Shown piece by piece: positions 19,221 to 30,900 of a stretch of 64,000 nt of DNA (within the stretch, counting starts at the first letter, position 1; every line of letters starts with the position of its first letter). The DNA comes from Muribaculaceae bacterium (GTDB taxonomy: Bacteria > Bacteroidota > Bacteroidia > Bacteroidales > Muribaculaceae): positions 1 to 64,000 of the forward strand of contig JAFLTJ010000003.1 in NCBI GenBank assembly GCA_022510465.1, given 5' to 3'. Under the pieces are notes generated by a model. That model did not search any database. It was given only the letters and a program-made list of their open reading frames with translations, and was not told where the DNA came from. A program made the translations under genes and the position numbers.

Positions 19221-19940
19221 CTAAAAAAGACTGCGAAGCACCTCCAGCGATTGAAGATTGCGCATCGATGTGTAGTGCAACGTATAATAGTTGAGCATTT
19301 TATCAAGCACCTGATTGCGCTCGGTGCGTGTAAACCGGTAGCGATGCATATTAGCATAGGTCATGCGGCTCAAACGCTCCAACACCTGCGAATCGGCCGC
19401 ACTCAGATACAGGCTGTGATAGGGGTGGGATGTTCTGAAAACACCGTCGGCCATATCAAAAACTTTCCCCGGCTTAAAATCATCTACCGCCGGAGCAATA
19501 CCTGTAACCCGGGCAAGACCATACAGAAACGCTATGTGAAAATTGGCCGGATGTTCAACTCGGTCAAGCGCCTCTATCGACGCTGTCAGAAATCGAAACA
19601 TCCCCGGGTCGGCCTCCCCCTCACGCAATACAACCGTCAGAAGCTCGGCAAGAAAATGGGCCGTCATCCGGCGACCCGGGTCCGACAGTATATTATTCAT
19701 TACCGACACCGCCCTGGGCGACTTCAAAACCGGAATATCGCGGGTAAACCGGCCGCTAACCTGACACTCCACTATCGACAGCGGCGTTGTAAGCGCCCTT
19801 ATGCGCGAAGCCTCCTTCCCGGCTCCGGCGGGAACAAGCAGCGATATCGGACCCCGCTCCATGCTGTATGCCGTCAATATTGAATGACGGTCATTATATT
19901 TTACCGTTCTCAGCGGTATGATTGTCAGCGAAGCCTCCAT
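19221..19940 (-). CDS. recO: DNA repair protein RecO
   Basis: EASLTIIPLRTVKYNDRHSILTAYSMERGPISLLVP. Confidence 0.9.
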   Translation of the reverse strand: MEASLTIIPLRTVKYNDRHSILTAYSMERGPISLLVPAGAGKEASRIRALTTPLSIVECQVSGRFTRDIPVLKSPRAVSVMNNILSDPGRRMTAHFLAELLTVVLREGEADPGMFRFLTASIEALDRVEHPANFHIAFLYGLARVTGIAPAVDDFKPGKVFDMADGVFRTSHPYHSLYLSAADSQVLERLSRMTYANMHRYRFTRTERNQVLDKMLNYYTLHYTSMRNLQSLEVLRSLF

Positions 19941-19952
19941 ATCACCTGCCCC

Positions 19953-21224
19953 CTACTGAGCCGACCGGAATGTAAGAGTGGAACACTGTGACGGCGCTAT
20001 ATATCCGGCCACGCGGCGTATATCTTCGGCCGTAATTGCCTCTATCATTTCAACAATCTCCTTAGCCTCGGCCACCCTGCCGGTCAGCAACGTTCCGCGA
20101 GCCGCTGCCAATATCGACTGCTCCCGGCTCTCCCCGGCAACTATCAGCTGGCCAAGATATTGACGGCGTGCCATCTCGATGCGGCGCTCACTCATTCTAT
20201 CTTCGGCCATTCCGGTAAGAATATCGGTCACCACGCGACGACACCGCTTTACATCCTTCCCGTCACATCCATAGTATATCGTCAACACGCCACAATCGCT
20301 GTATAGCGCCGTTGTCGCATCAATCGTATAAACCAAGCCACGGCGTTCACGCAGCGCCTGGTTAAGCAACGAGTTCATCCCCGGGCCTCCCAATATGTTG
20401 GTCATCAGTGACACCGCATATCGTTCAGGCGACATTCTTCCCGGGATGCGGCCGCCGGTTACTATGTGACTCTGATGGGATTCTATATCCCGGCTTATAT
20501 CAAATTGCGCCACCCGTGGCGGCTCTATCCTGGTGCGAGGCTTGCCCGAACGGATAAATTGGCCTAACGACGACCTTTCTACCGCCTGAAAAACATTTTT
20601 GCAGGGCCGGCTTCCTTTATAGAAGAACACCATCTCGCCCGGCGTGTAAAACTCCTCTATATACCGGCGGCATACCTCTGACGTAAACCCGGATATCGAG
20701 GCCGCGTCACCAAGTATGTTATGACCCAAACGGGAACCGGCAAACAACAAATCGTCATAATCATCAAAGATAGCATCGGCCGGAGAATCTAAATAACTGT
20801 TTATCTCATCCAGCACCACGTCGCGCTCCTTGTCGAGCTCGGCCGCCGGAAATATACTCCCAGTTACAAGGTCGCCTATAAGGTCAATGGAGCGTAGCAG
20901 ATTGCCCGCCGGAGCAATTGTGTACAGAACCGTCTCCTCCTTGGTTGTATATGCGTTCAATTCGCCGCCTACGGCCTCCATGCGGTTGGAAATATGCCAT
21001 GAACGGCGACGACGTGTTCCTTTGAATATTGTATGCTCTACAAAATGTGCCAGGCCGTTACTATCCTCCGATTCATCTCGGGAGCCCACATTGACCATTA
21101 CTCCGGCATAATCAACGCTCGCAGTAGGGTCGGCACAATGAACAATCCGCAATCCGTTGGCCGCAGTATGATACTCATACCTCTCCTCCTGGAATTTCAG
21201 ATACGACGAAGCAACGGTGCTCAC
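19953..21224 (-). CDS. M16 family peptidase (putative GTG start at 21224)
   Basis: HFVEHTIFKGT (HxxEH); upstream part of ORF (to 21290) overlaps ychF stop, so a GTG start inside is preferred. Confidence 0.88.
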   Translation of the reverse strand: MSTVASSYLKFQEERYEYHTAANGLRIVHCADPTASVDYAGVMVNVGSRDESEDSNGLAHFVEHTIFKGTRRRRSWHISNRMEAVGGELNAYTTKEETVLYTIAPAGNLLRSIDLIGDLVTGSIFPAAELDKERDVVLDEINSYLDSPADAIFDDYDDLLFAGSRLGHNILGDAASISGFTSEVCRRYIEEFYTPGEMVFFYKGSRPCKNVFQAVERSSLGQFIRSGKPRTRIEPPRVAQFDISRDIESHQSHIVTGGRIPGRMSPERYAVSLMTNILGGPGMNSLLNQALRERRGLVYTIDATTALYSDCGVLTIYYGCDGKDVKRCRRVVTDILTGMAEDRMSERRIEMARRQYLGQLIVAGESREQSILAAARGTLLTGRVAEAKEIVEMIEAITAEDIRRVAGYIAPSQCSTLTFRSAQ

Positions 21225-21243
21225 TGCTCTTTTTCCAAAAAAA

Positions 21244-22347
21244 TTAAACGTTAAAGCGGAAATGCATGATGTCGCCATCCTGCACAACATATTCCTTTCC
21301 CTCTACACCCATCTTGCCGGCTTCTTTCACAGCCGTTTCGCCGCCAAAGTTGACATAGTCGTCATACTTGATTACCTCCGCGCGAATAAAGCCTTTCTCA
21401 AAGTCGGTGTGAATTATACCGGCACACTGGGGCGCCTTGCTGCCACGCATGAATGTCCAGGCACGAACCTCGTCGGGTCCGGCGGTAAAATATGTTTGCA
21501 AATCCAGAAGATTGTAGGCCGCTCTGATTAAGCGCGACACGCCGCTTTCGGTCAGACCCATTTCAGCCAGGAATTCCTGACGTTCCTCCCATGTGTCAAG
21601 CTCTGCAATCTCGCTCTCGGCCTGGGCTGCGACTATCAATATGCCTGCATTTTCATTCTTGACCGCCTCCCTGACTGCATCGACATACTTATTGCCATTC
21701 ACCGCCGATGCGTCGTCTACGTTACACACATACATAACCGGCTTATTGGTCAGCAGATACAACTCTTTGGCATACTTCTGTTCATCGGCCGTTTCAAACG
21801 TCACCGAGCGTGCCGGCTCTCCTTTATCAAGCGCCTCCTTGTACTGACGCAGTACCTCATACTGCATCTTGGCCACCTTGTCGCCGCCGGTCTGTGCCTG
21901 TTTTTGGGTTTTGGCTATTCTGTTTTCTATCGTTTCAAGGTCTTTCAACTGAAGTTCATAGTCGATTATCTCCTTGTCGCGAACCGGGTCTACCGACCCG
22001 TCTACATGCGTAATATTATCGTTGTCAAAACAGCGCAACACGTGCAATATCGCATCGGTCTCCCTTATGTTTGCTAAGAACTTGTTCCCCAAGCCTTCAC
22101 CCTTGCTCGCGCCCTTCACCAGGCCGGCAATATCTACAATTTCAACCGTCGCCGGGACTACACTCTTGGGGTTACACATCTCCACCAATCGTGTCAGGCG
22201 GTCATCGGGTACGGTTATTACTCCCACGTTCGGCTCTATTGTACAAAAAGGGAAATTGGCCGATTGGGCTTTTGCATTGGAGAGACAATTGAAAAGCGTT
22301 GACTTCCCGACATTTGGAAGCCCTACGATACCACATTGAAGTGCCAT
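21244..22347 (-). CDS. ychF: Redox-regulated ATPase YchF
   Basis: CGIVGLPNVGKSTLFNCLSNAKAQSANFPFCTIEPNVG. Confidence 0.97.
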   Translation of the reverse strand: MALQCGIVGLPNVGKSTLFNCLSNAKAQSANFPFCTIEPNVGVITVPDDRLTRLVEMCNPKSVVPATVEIVDIAGLVKGASKGEGLGNKFLANIRETDAILHVLRCFDNDNITHVDGSVDPVRDKEIIDYELQLKDLETIENRIAKTQKQAQTGGDKVAKMQYEVLRQYKEALDKGEPARSVTFETADEQKYAKELYLLTNKPVMYVCNVDDASAVNGNKYVDAVREAVKNENAGILIVAAQAESEIAELDTWEERQEFLAEMGLTESGVSRLIRAAYNLLDLQTYFTAGPDEVRAWTFMRGSKAPQCAGIIHTDFEKGFIRAEVIKYDDYVNFGGETAVKEAGKMGVEGKEYVVQDGDIMHFRFNV

Positions 22348-22409
22348 ATACTATTTTTCTGAGATTTTACCATGCAAAGGTACAACTTTCCTCAAACATA
22401 CCCAAACGG

Positions 22410-23318
22410 CTAATGATTACTGTTTTTTTCCAGCTCCTTAACACGCTCGACAAACTCAGCCGCCGGCAGGTCGTAGGGCAACTTATGGAGAGTAAAGCCA
22501 CGGCGTTCCATTCCGCGAAACCATGTCATCTGACGCTTTGCAAACTGGTGAATGGCTATTTCAAGCTGCTGAGTCATCTCTTCAAGCGTAAGCCTGCCCG
22601 TAACATAAAGCGTAAGATACTTATATTCAAGCCCGTAATAAATCAAATCATCGGGAGCAATACCACTGTTGATTAACCCCGCAACCTCGTCAATCATTCC
22701 GGCTTCGAGACGCGATTTCAATCGAGCCGAGATGCGTCGACGCCGGTCCTCGCGCGGAATATCAACCAAGATGATAACCGCGTCTTTCATCGGATGAGGC
22801 TCCGTCGCTCGCGCCGCATCCGGGTGTTCATGGTAATAACTGGCTATCTCTATTGCCCTGATAGCCCGCTTGCAAGAATCAACATCGGTTGTATTGTGAA
22901 GGGTCTTGTATCCGCCCAATATAGCCGCGAGTTCATCAAGCGTCTTGTTCTCAAGCGATTGCCGCAATTCCCGGTTTTCGGGCACCGGCGGCAGGGTAAT
23001 CCCCTTCACTATCGACTCGATATACAATCCTGTGCCGCCACACACTATAGGCTGTTTCCCTCGCGATTGAATATCGTCTCGGGCCGCCGCATAGTCGCGC
23101 AGATATTCAAAAAGATTATAGCGATAGCCGGGAGGACAGATGTCAATAAGATGGTATGGTATCTCGCCATACTCTTCAATATCTTTTCCCGTACCAAGGT
23201 CCATCCCCCGATACAACTGACGGGAATCGGCGCTGATTATTTCGCCGTCAATAGCACGAGCAACATCAACAGCTCGACGGGTTTTCCCCGAGGCGGTAGG
23301 TCCGGTAATAAATATCAT
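22410..23318 (-). CDS. miaA: tRNA dimethylallyltransferase
   Basis: ITGPTASGKTRRAVDVA, ISADSRQLYRGMDLGTGK. Confidence 0.95.
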   Translation of the reverse strand: MIFITGPTASGKTRRAVDVARAIDGEIISADSRQLYRGMDLGTGKDIEEYGEIPYHLIDICPPGYRYNLFEYLRDYAAARDDIQSRGKQPIVCGGTGLYIESIVKGITLPPVPENRELRQSLENKTLDELAAILGGYKTLHNTTDVDSCKRAIRAIEIASYYHEHPDAARATEPHPMKDAVIILVDIPREDRRRRISARLKSRLEAGMIDEVAGLINSGIAPDDLIYYGLEYKYLTLYVTGRLTLEEMTQQLEIAIHQFAKRQMTWFRGMERRGFTLHKLPYDLPAAEFVERVKELEKNSNH

Positions 23319-23320
23319 AG

Positions 23321-24622
23321 TTACTTCAGTCCGTTAACATAGCGATGCCAAAAGCGGCGTAACCGCCAGAAGCGTTTATCCTCATTACAGCCCGAGATAT
23401 TCAGCCACTCCGGGTCATTGTAATCCACATCCCACGATTCTATATCGCGAAAGCTGAACGACGGCCGGTAGCTCTTTATACTATAGCGGCGATGCCCCGA
23501 GCGGTCATACATCTTCCACGCCATCACGATGGTATAGAGGCGAACGATGGCTGCGCTCAGCCTTGAGTCTATCCTGCGACTATTCATCAATCGCTGAATA
23601 CCCTGAATAGTATGCCATTCGCCATCGGCAGGCAAACGGCTTTCAGCTATCTCCGCATCGCCAAGAGTGACAATAAAGTAAAACAGATTGGACTCCCTTT
23701 TCGACGAGTTGACTTTATACATGAACCTCACCTTGGGCCGGGCTATTCCGGTAGCGTTTTCAAACAGCGCAACGGCCTCATGTACCGCGATATTGTCACG
23801 CCGCGGAAGTGTTATACTGACCGGGGTATCATATTTATTGGAAACACTGTTCAGCACATCGCGTTCCGACCGCGCTATCAGTATTCTGTCTCCCGAAAAC
23901 ACTAAGAATCTTACCCTCGTTACAAGCTCCGATTCAACCGCGTTACTGCCGGCGCCATGAAAATAGGAGGCATATATCGCCGTATATCGCATCCACATAT
24001 AGACAAACGTACCCAACGTATAAATCACCGGAACCCACACGTAGAAAAAGCGGTCGGGCGTGTTGATATTAACATTGATGTAAAACAAGAAATAATAACT
24101 CCACGACACTATCGCCAGCAGCGAGCTCAGGACAACAAGCATCTTCAGCTGATATTTGCTCTCCTGGGCAAACAACAGCCCTATAAAACCACGCTCGACC
24201 GGCTCGCCATGACGACGGCGACACTCAATGCAATACGGAGGGTCTTTTCTCACTATCGCCCATAGCGCCACTATCATTTCCACCGGGGCGACAACAAGCA
24301 CCGTAATATACGGATTCTGTGGATTTATATTCGACGAAAAATAGTGGATATACCCCTTTGCCACCATATAGTTGATGAAAAACATTGTCATCGCGCTCCA
24401 AAACAAAACACGCGTGGCAACAAACGGCATCATTTGGCAAACAGGTTCATCCGATTCCCGTTGCGACCGTATGCGGGCGTATATCAGTAGCTGCAACGCT
24501 ATTGCGACAAACGGCAACCAGAATTTGGGTATCCATAAACCGGCTAATATCAGAATTGCGATTGAGCCAACCGACACTACCCAGCTCCGCATCATTGCAA
24601 ATATGCCCGACTGATTATTCAT
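23321..24622 (-). CDS. Multi-TM membrane protein with possible NUDIX-like soluble tail
   Basis: several TM helices, CIECRRRHG, then a soluble domain (RVRFLVFSGDRILIARS...SITLPRRDNIAVHEAVALFENATGI). Confidence 0.6.
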   Translation of the reverse strand: MNNQSGIFAMMRSWVVSVGSIAILILAGLWIPKFWLPFVAIALQLLIYARIRSQRESDEPVCQMMPFVATRVLFWSAMTMFFINYMVAKGYIHYFSSNINPQNPYITVLVVAPVEMIVALWAIVRKDPPYCIECRRRHGEPVERGFIGLLFAQESKYQLKMLVVLSSLLAIVSWSYYFLFYINVNINTPDRFFYVWVPVIYTLGTFVYMWMRYTAIYASYFHGAGSNAVESELVTRVRFLVFSGDRILIARSERDVLNSVSNKYDTPVSITLPRRDNIAVHEAVALFENATGIARPKVRFMYKVNSSKRESNLFYFIVTLGDAEIAESRLPADGEWHTIQGIQRLMNSRRIDSRLSAAIVRLYTIVMAWKMYDRSGHRRYSIKSYRPSFSFRDIESWDVDYNDPEWLNISGCNEDKRFWRLRRFWHRYVNGLK

Positions 24623-24636
24623 CGCTCGAATAATTT

Positions 24637-26847
24637 TCAGAGATTGCGGTCAAAATAATCCAGCGCACGTGCATAGACAAGTCGCCGATTATCACATCCG
24701 TTGATTGAGTGGTTCATGCCGGGAAATAGCAACATATCACAGAAAAGGCCGTCGGCGGCGAGTGCATTCTGGAATGCTATCGTGTTAAACAGATGCACAT
24801 TATCGTCGGATGTTCCGCTCATAATAAGGAGGCGGGCGTTCAGATTAGACGCGCGTCGACACGGCGACGACCGGTTGTATCCGCTTTCATTCATTCCCGG
24901 AGTTGTCATGTAACGCTCGGTGTAGACTGTGTCATAGTAGCGCCAGTCGGTAACGGGAGCTACGGCCACAGCTACCTTAAACGGAGCCGAAGGGTCGGTA
25001 ACGGCCATCAATGTCTCATATCCGCCGTAACTCCATCCGTGTATGCCTATTCGGTCACCGTCGACACCCGGCAATGTTGCTATATAACGCGCTGCGGCAA
25101 TCAAATCTATTGTCTCATAATGACCCAGGTCTTTGTAAACAACATCCATAAAGGCTCGGCCACGGCCACCGGTGCCGCGCGGGTCAACACACACAACAAT
25201 GTAACCGCGTGTAGCATAATAGCTCGTAAAATCGGCTTCCCACCGGTCCAATACCATTTGAGAACCGGGACCGCTGTATTGATAAAGAATTACCGGATAC
25301 TTGCCGGTAGGCGTAAAATCCTTGGGCCTAATGATATATGCATTAAGGTCGGGCGTATCGCCTCCGGTTGCCGTTGACTGAATGGTGATAAACTCCTTGA
25401 CGGGCATTGAGGCGTAACGCGCTGCGTAGGCTGCGTTATCCTCCAGTGTCATAATGGTTTTTGACGACGACGCCGAGACAAGAGTATAAACAGGAGCCTT
25501 GGTTGCCGAGCTATAGGAAAGCTGGTAGTAGGTGCATCCGGGATTGAACACAGCTGCCGCGGTTCCGCTATCGGGTGTAAGATTTTTCACCTGCCCTTTA
25601 GCGTCAATCTTTGACACGACGCGCCGTGTAGTTCCGGTTGAATTGGATTGATAGTAGTGATTCCCCATCCGGTCGCAGCCATAATAGGCCGTGACATCAT
25701 AGTTCCCTTGCGTTATTTGGCGCGTCATTGCTCCGGCAAGAGAATATTGGTACAGATGACGATAGCCCGAGCGGCTTGACAGAATAACGATACCCGATGC
25801 CGACACCGTCATATTTTCATACGTCTCAGGGTCAAGCCATTTTGTTGACTCCTCAACTATCAGCGACGACGCCGTTGTGGAACGTGGATTGACCATATAC
25901 AACTCCATTCGCGTTTGCTCGCGATTGAGCGTCGTCACTATCAGGCGGCTCGGGTCACCGGGAATGTAGGCTATACGCGGAATATATTCGATGCGCGAAT
26001 CGGGCAGCTGAATATCTTTCAATTTTCGAGTCTCCACGTCGTAGGAGTGGAGCGTTACCCGAGAATTGGGACTGCCTGCAACCGGATATTTGTAGGAATA
26101 CCGGCCCGGATATGGAGAATCCAATATTGGTGAATCGCAAGACGTGCCATAGGTTGTAAACGAAAAAGCCGGGACTGCGCTCTCATTATATTTCAAAAAC
26201 ACAAGTGTCAGATTATCAGCCGCCCACGCAAACGAAGATTCTGTTGAAAACTCCTCCTGATAGGTCCAGTCGGGGATTCCGTTTATAACATGATTCAACG
26301 CGCCGTCGGTTGTGACTGCAACCTGCGTGTTGTAATCCAACTTGGCTATATACAGATTGTTATCATCGGGATTGAAAAATGCCACCATGCGGCTGTCGGG
26401 CGAAAATGCAGGTGATTGCTGGCGCTTTATATCCCGCGACAACGGCTTGAGTTCACGCGAGTGGCAGTCATAAACATAATAAACGGCTGTAAACGAGTTG
26501 CGATAAACCGGTTTTTCTTCGTTCCACACCAATATTTTGCGCGAATCGGGGCTGATTATGTACCCGTCTATTGATTTCAGCTGCACCTCGCGTGTGTTTC
26601 CCAGGTCAAGAAGTACGCCGGGAGCCGCTTTTGGATTCTCGAGAGACTGCAACAAAATCTGCCTGCGGTCATCGCTGAGGGTAACGCGGCCGGTGCCATC
26701 GGCTGTGAATGTCGACGCTTTTGGCGATGCAGGCTTGTTTCCCGGATAAACATAATCTTCCAATCCGGGATACGCCTCCACGCCCGGCCGGGCTGCTGCG
26801 GCAAAAATTGATAAAGCAAATATCAGGAGGGCAAATATTCTATGCAT
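24637..26847 (-). CDS. S9 family (DPP-IV-like) peptidase
   Basis: GWSYGG nucleophile motif, SGTSDDNVH, GMNHSI; signal peptide from ATG at 26847. Confidence 0.93.
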   Translation of the reverse strand: MHRIFALLIFALSIFAAAARPGVEAYPGLEDYVYPGNKPASPKASTFTADGTGRVTLSDDRRQILLQSLENPKAAPGVLLDLGNTREVQLKSIDGYIISPDSRKILVWNEEKPVYRNSFTAVYYVYDCHSRELKPLSRDIKRQQSPAFSPDSRMVAFFNPDDNNLYIAKLDYNTQVAVTTDGALNHVINGIPDWTYQEEFSTESSFAWAADNLTLVFLKYNESAVPAFSFTTYGTSCDSPILDSPYPGRYSYKYPVAGSPNSRVTLHSYDVETRKLKDIQLPDSRIEYIPRIAYIPGDPSRLIVTTLNREQTRMELYMVNPRSTTASSLIVEESTKWLDPETYENMTVSASGIVILSSRSGYRHLYQYSLAGAMTRQITQGNYDVTAYYGCDRMGNHYYQSNSTGTTRRVVSKIDAKGQVKNLTPDSGTAAAVFNPGCTYYQLSYSSATKAPVYTLVSASSSKTIMTLEDNAAYAARYASMPVKEFITIQSTATGGDTPDLNAYIIRPKDFTPTGKYPVILYQYSGPGSQMVLDRWEADFTSYYATRGYIVVCVDPRGTGGRGRAFMDVVYKDLGHYETIDLIAAARYIATLPGVDGDRIGIHGWSYGGYETLMAVTDPSAPFKVAVAVAPVTDWRYYDTVYTERYMTTPGMNESGYNRSSPCRRASNLNARLLIMSGTSDDNVHLFNTIAFQNALAADGLFCDMLLFPGMNHSINGCDNRRLVYARALDYFDRNL

Positions 26848-26890
26848 AACTATATCTACAAATTTAAACTTGAACTTTAAATTAATTAAA

Positions 26891-27898
26891 CTACCACAAT
26901 GAAAGTTGTCGGTCGTCATCCAAATCTTTTGGTGCTCGGTCGCGAGACCCCGACGTTGATTCAGTCGATTGCTCTGATTCCGATTCAGCAACGAGCCACG
27001 ACGCGTCGGCAAACTCTGAACTGTTACCGGTATCTTTATCTGACTCCATTCCCTTTCTCTTTTTGCGACGACCGCGTTTCGACTCCGATTCAGCCTCGGC
27101 AACTGCACTCTTCATCTCCTCTATGCGTCGTGTCAGGTTTTCAATCTGACTATTGGCCATCGACAGTTGACTCTCCAACTTTTCACGCTCGGCAATATGC
27201 TCGGCCTCGGCGGTTTTCAAGCCATCCCGGGCCTGCGCGGCGCGCTTGTTCAGCGAATTAATCATTTCATCGCTCATTTTCACCTTGGTCTGGAGCGCCG
27301 TCAATGCATTTTTAAGTTCCACAATAGTTTCCTCCCGCGAAGTCAACTGTCGTTGCAAATCCTCAATCAGAGGGTCGGGGAGTTCTGAAATCGGAGCCTC
27401 GGTGTCACCGTTTCTCGTAAGATTGTTACGTTCTGTCAACTCATTGATTCGGTCGGTATAAACCCGTTGCTGACGCTGTGCCGTCAGTCGCGCCTGTTTC
27501 AGCTCCTCTTCAAGCTCTTCAATTCTGGCAGCCTGCGCTTTATATCGTTCGAGCTCTTCCAGCAGCTGGGCTCGCTCGCCGCGACGGTCATCCGGAAATC
27601 TGCCCGAAATGCGATTCAATTCCGAGCGAAATCGCGGCGACGACATGCTGTTGCGCACCAGCTCCACTAATATTTCAATCATTCGAGCCGAGCGGTCGGC
27701 CGGAACCGATTGTCGCGGTTCCTCCTCAACCGGTTGTGGTTGCGCCTCGTTGTCCGCCCGGGTTGTCGGTTCCGGTTCATGGAACGGAGGCGTAGGTATT
27801 CCTGCTTTCAAGGCATCTGCGGCAAGGGCTTCATAGTCCTCGTCATCATCGGTGACGCCAAATCCTAATGCTCGTCTGATTTTGTAAATTAGTGCCAT
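26891..27898 (-). CDS. Coiled-coil hypothetical protein
   Basis: 335 aa, extended Glu/Arg/Gln-rich heptads, basic C-terminal patch KRGRRKKRKG. Confidence 0.75.
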   Translation of the reverse strand: MALIYKIRRALGFGVTDDDEDYEALAADALKAGIPTPPFHEPEPTTRADNEAQPQPVEEEPRQSVPADRSARMIEILVELVRNSMSSPRFRSELNRISGRFPDDRRGERAQLLEELERYKAQAARIEELEEELKQARLTAQRQQRVYTDRINELTERNNLTRNGDTEAPISELPDPLIEDLQRQLTSREETIVELKNALTALQTKVKMSDEMINSLNKRAAQARDGLKTAEAEHIAEREKLESQLSMANSQIENLTRRIEEMKSAVAEAESESKRGRRKKRKGMESDKDTGNSSEFADASWLVAESESEQSTESTSGSRDRAPKDLDDDRQLSLW

Positions 27899-27922
27899 TG
27901 AAATCTATTGTTAATCTTATAC

Positions 27923-30900
27923 TTATGATTTTTGTTGACTATCTGTTGCCGGGGCAATTATGCCGGTCGACGTCAGTCCGTTTATCGCTATAACTAACGG
28001 TCTATCAACGCTTACCACCCTTACGTGGTCGGTTTCCATTCGCGTTTCCAACATCTCTATCGCGTTCATATCGATATATCCGCCCATCCCGTCTCCCGCC
28101 GATGGGTCTACCGTAAAGTATCCAACACCAAGCGACGTTAAGTTCTGGAAGAAATGAGTACCCTGCGACGGCTCTATTCTAAATCCTGGAAGAGTTGTTT
28201 CCACTATCAGTTTGGCAGCCGAAATATGGGGCCATTTTACGGGAATGCCAAGGGCGGTATCCGACGACCCCCACCTTCCGGGGCCTATCAGCACATACGG
28301 CGTCGACTCGTTAAGTAACTGCCTGTTGATTTTCTCTATCTCGCGAGCAATCAACGAGTTGACCGACGGTGTGAAAGTAGCGGGCTTGACATACACTATG
28401 GTTGACACTCCTTCAATATTGCCATGACCCAATGCGTTGATACTCTTTATAATAAGTTTGTCATACGGCAGGTCAAGCAACCGCGTGTCAACTATCTCGC
28501 GACGGTCAACAATGGGGCGAATCTGGAGCCAGTAGATATGCCCCTTATCATCCTCTTTGCGAGCGGCGTCGGGCGAAATCATCCCCGCAAACTCTATTTC
28601 AATGGGGCGGGCCATCGCTTTCTGCCCGGTGGTCAACATGAAGTCAACCGCCTCGGCAAGTGGAAACACGTTGTGTTTCAACACGTTGTTAAATGTAACG
28701 ACACGCCGACCTTCATCCGTTTCATAGTCAACCAACCTGTTATCTCTGAAATCGTAGGTCGACGTTATATATTTCAAAGCCCCTGTCTTTGCCGCATCCT
28801 GTACCGAAATACGGGCAATATTAAAACTGTCGTCAACATTAAACGGCTTGGCATCCTCTCCGGCCAAAGCCTTTATATCGAGGGCGCACAGCCGCGTCTG
28901 AGTGTCACGGAGCGCCAATTGAAGCTCAGAGGTTTGCAACACATGATTGGGATGACGCGGCGAAAATCTCAGCGACAATCCTCCATCAACAATATATTTA
29001 CCCAGGCCGGCCGCAACTTCGGTCACTCCGTCGGTAGGCTGCTCATTTCCAAGCGGATAATAGTTAAGCGAACGCCCAACACCCGAGAACGACGGATAAT
29101 AGTAACCCTCATATTCCCGACCAACTACCTCCTGGATGATTATAGCCATCTTCTCCTGGTCGATTACGTTGGAGGTCGCTGTCATATATGCCTTTGAATC
29201 AGCAAAAAACACCGACGCATAGACACTTTTTATAGCCTGCGAAAGCAGTTGGAGCATCTTGTCGGGGTCATCGACATGGGGAATCATATAGGTTGAATAC
29301 ACCCCGGCAAAAGGCTGATAGTGAGAATCTTCAAGCAAACTTGACGAACGCACGGCCAGCGGTTTATCCACCACCTTAAACAGCGCCAGGAGGTCGTCAA
29401 CAAGGTCATCGGGCAACTTTGCCTTCAGGAATGTATCAAGAATCTCTGCGTCAGGAACATCAGAGAGCGCAATGGGGTATAGGTCGCCATCGGCCATAAA
29501 ACGGTCAAATATATCAGTACACAATACAACCGTGCGCGGTATTGATATAGTGATACCGTGGAAGTTATCACAAACCGGATTCTTCTTGATGATTGTATCG
29601 ATAAAAGCCAGGCCGCGCCCTTTGCCGCCAAGCGAACCCTCTCCGATACGGGCAAAATTGCTGTAACGGTCAAAGCGGTCCTGCTTATAGACGGCCACCA
29701 CCCCGCGGTTTTTCATCTTGCGATATTTGACTATCATGTCAAAAAACAACCGCCGCGCCGACGGTGCATCGGCTATCGACACAAATCGGTGTTTACGGAT
29801 TACATCGGCCAGCGGAAACATGGCTCGCGAATAGAGCCAGCGCGATATATCATTGGTCGACGCATGATGAAACAGCGCCTCGTCGGGAATATCGGCCAGC
29901 TTGTTCTGAAGGTCTTTCAGATTCTTGAGCCTCATTATCTCCCGGCCGGTCGACGGGTCTATAATCACAAAGTCGCCAAAGCCGAAATGCTTGCTGATTG
30001 CCTCGCCGAGGTCAACCGGCAGTTTCTTGGAATTTTTATCCAAAAACGCGCAGCCAAGCTCCACGGCCCGCGCCTTATTTTCCGGTTCCGAAGACTCAAA
30101 TATGATTGGCAAAAACGGGTCGCGATGACGCAAATACTCGGCCAGCTGAAATCCGGCCTTCGGGTCCTTGACACCGCCGCGAGAGAACGACACATCCGAG
30201 ATTACCCCCAATATGTTGTTCCCGTAACGGTCATAGAGCCTCACGGCCTCCTCATAGTCACGGGCAAGCATCACCTTTGGGCGACCGCGCATTCTCAACA
30301 TCTGCTCGTGCTCATTAAGAGCCTCGGTTGAAAACGCCATCGACTGTTGAAGCAGATACTTGTATATGTGGGGCAGCACGCTCGAGTAGAATCTAACCGA
30401 GTCTTCCACCACCATTATCATCTGAACGCCAACCTCCTCTATATCGCCCGGCGCATTTTGCAAATCCTCCAGCAGCTTAATTATAGCAAGCAACAGCTCT
30501 ACATTCCCAAGCCACGAAAAAACATAATCGATACCCGACAGGTCTTGCTCGGCAAGGCGCGCCGATACCTTCTTGGAAAATGGCGTCAGCAGCACCACCG
30601 GTAACGCCGGCCGCAAGCTTTTAATTCGGCGCGCATCCTCCAGCGTCTCCGCGATATCGCTTCCCGGCATAGTTATCACCAAGTCAAAATGCATATCGTT
30701 CAGCGCCCCTACCGCTTCATCAATATTCGAAGCTCGCGTAACTCGTGGCGGAGAACTCAGATTCAGCGACGTATACTCAAAATATAGCTGCTCCTCCACG
30801 CGCCCGTCTTCCTCCATCATAAAGGCATCGTAGGGCGACGCTATCAGCAGAACGTTAAAAATACGTTTCTGCATCAAGTCCTGGAACGCAGTATCTTTCA

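Noticed and set aside
28424-29197. 257-aa plus-strand ORF inside the PEP-binding gene
   Set aside because: Antisense to a well-supported 1002-aa CDS; no motif support
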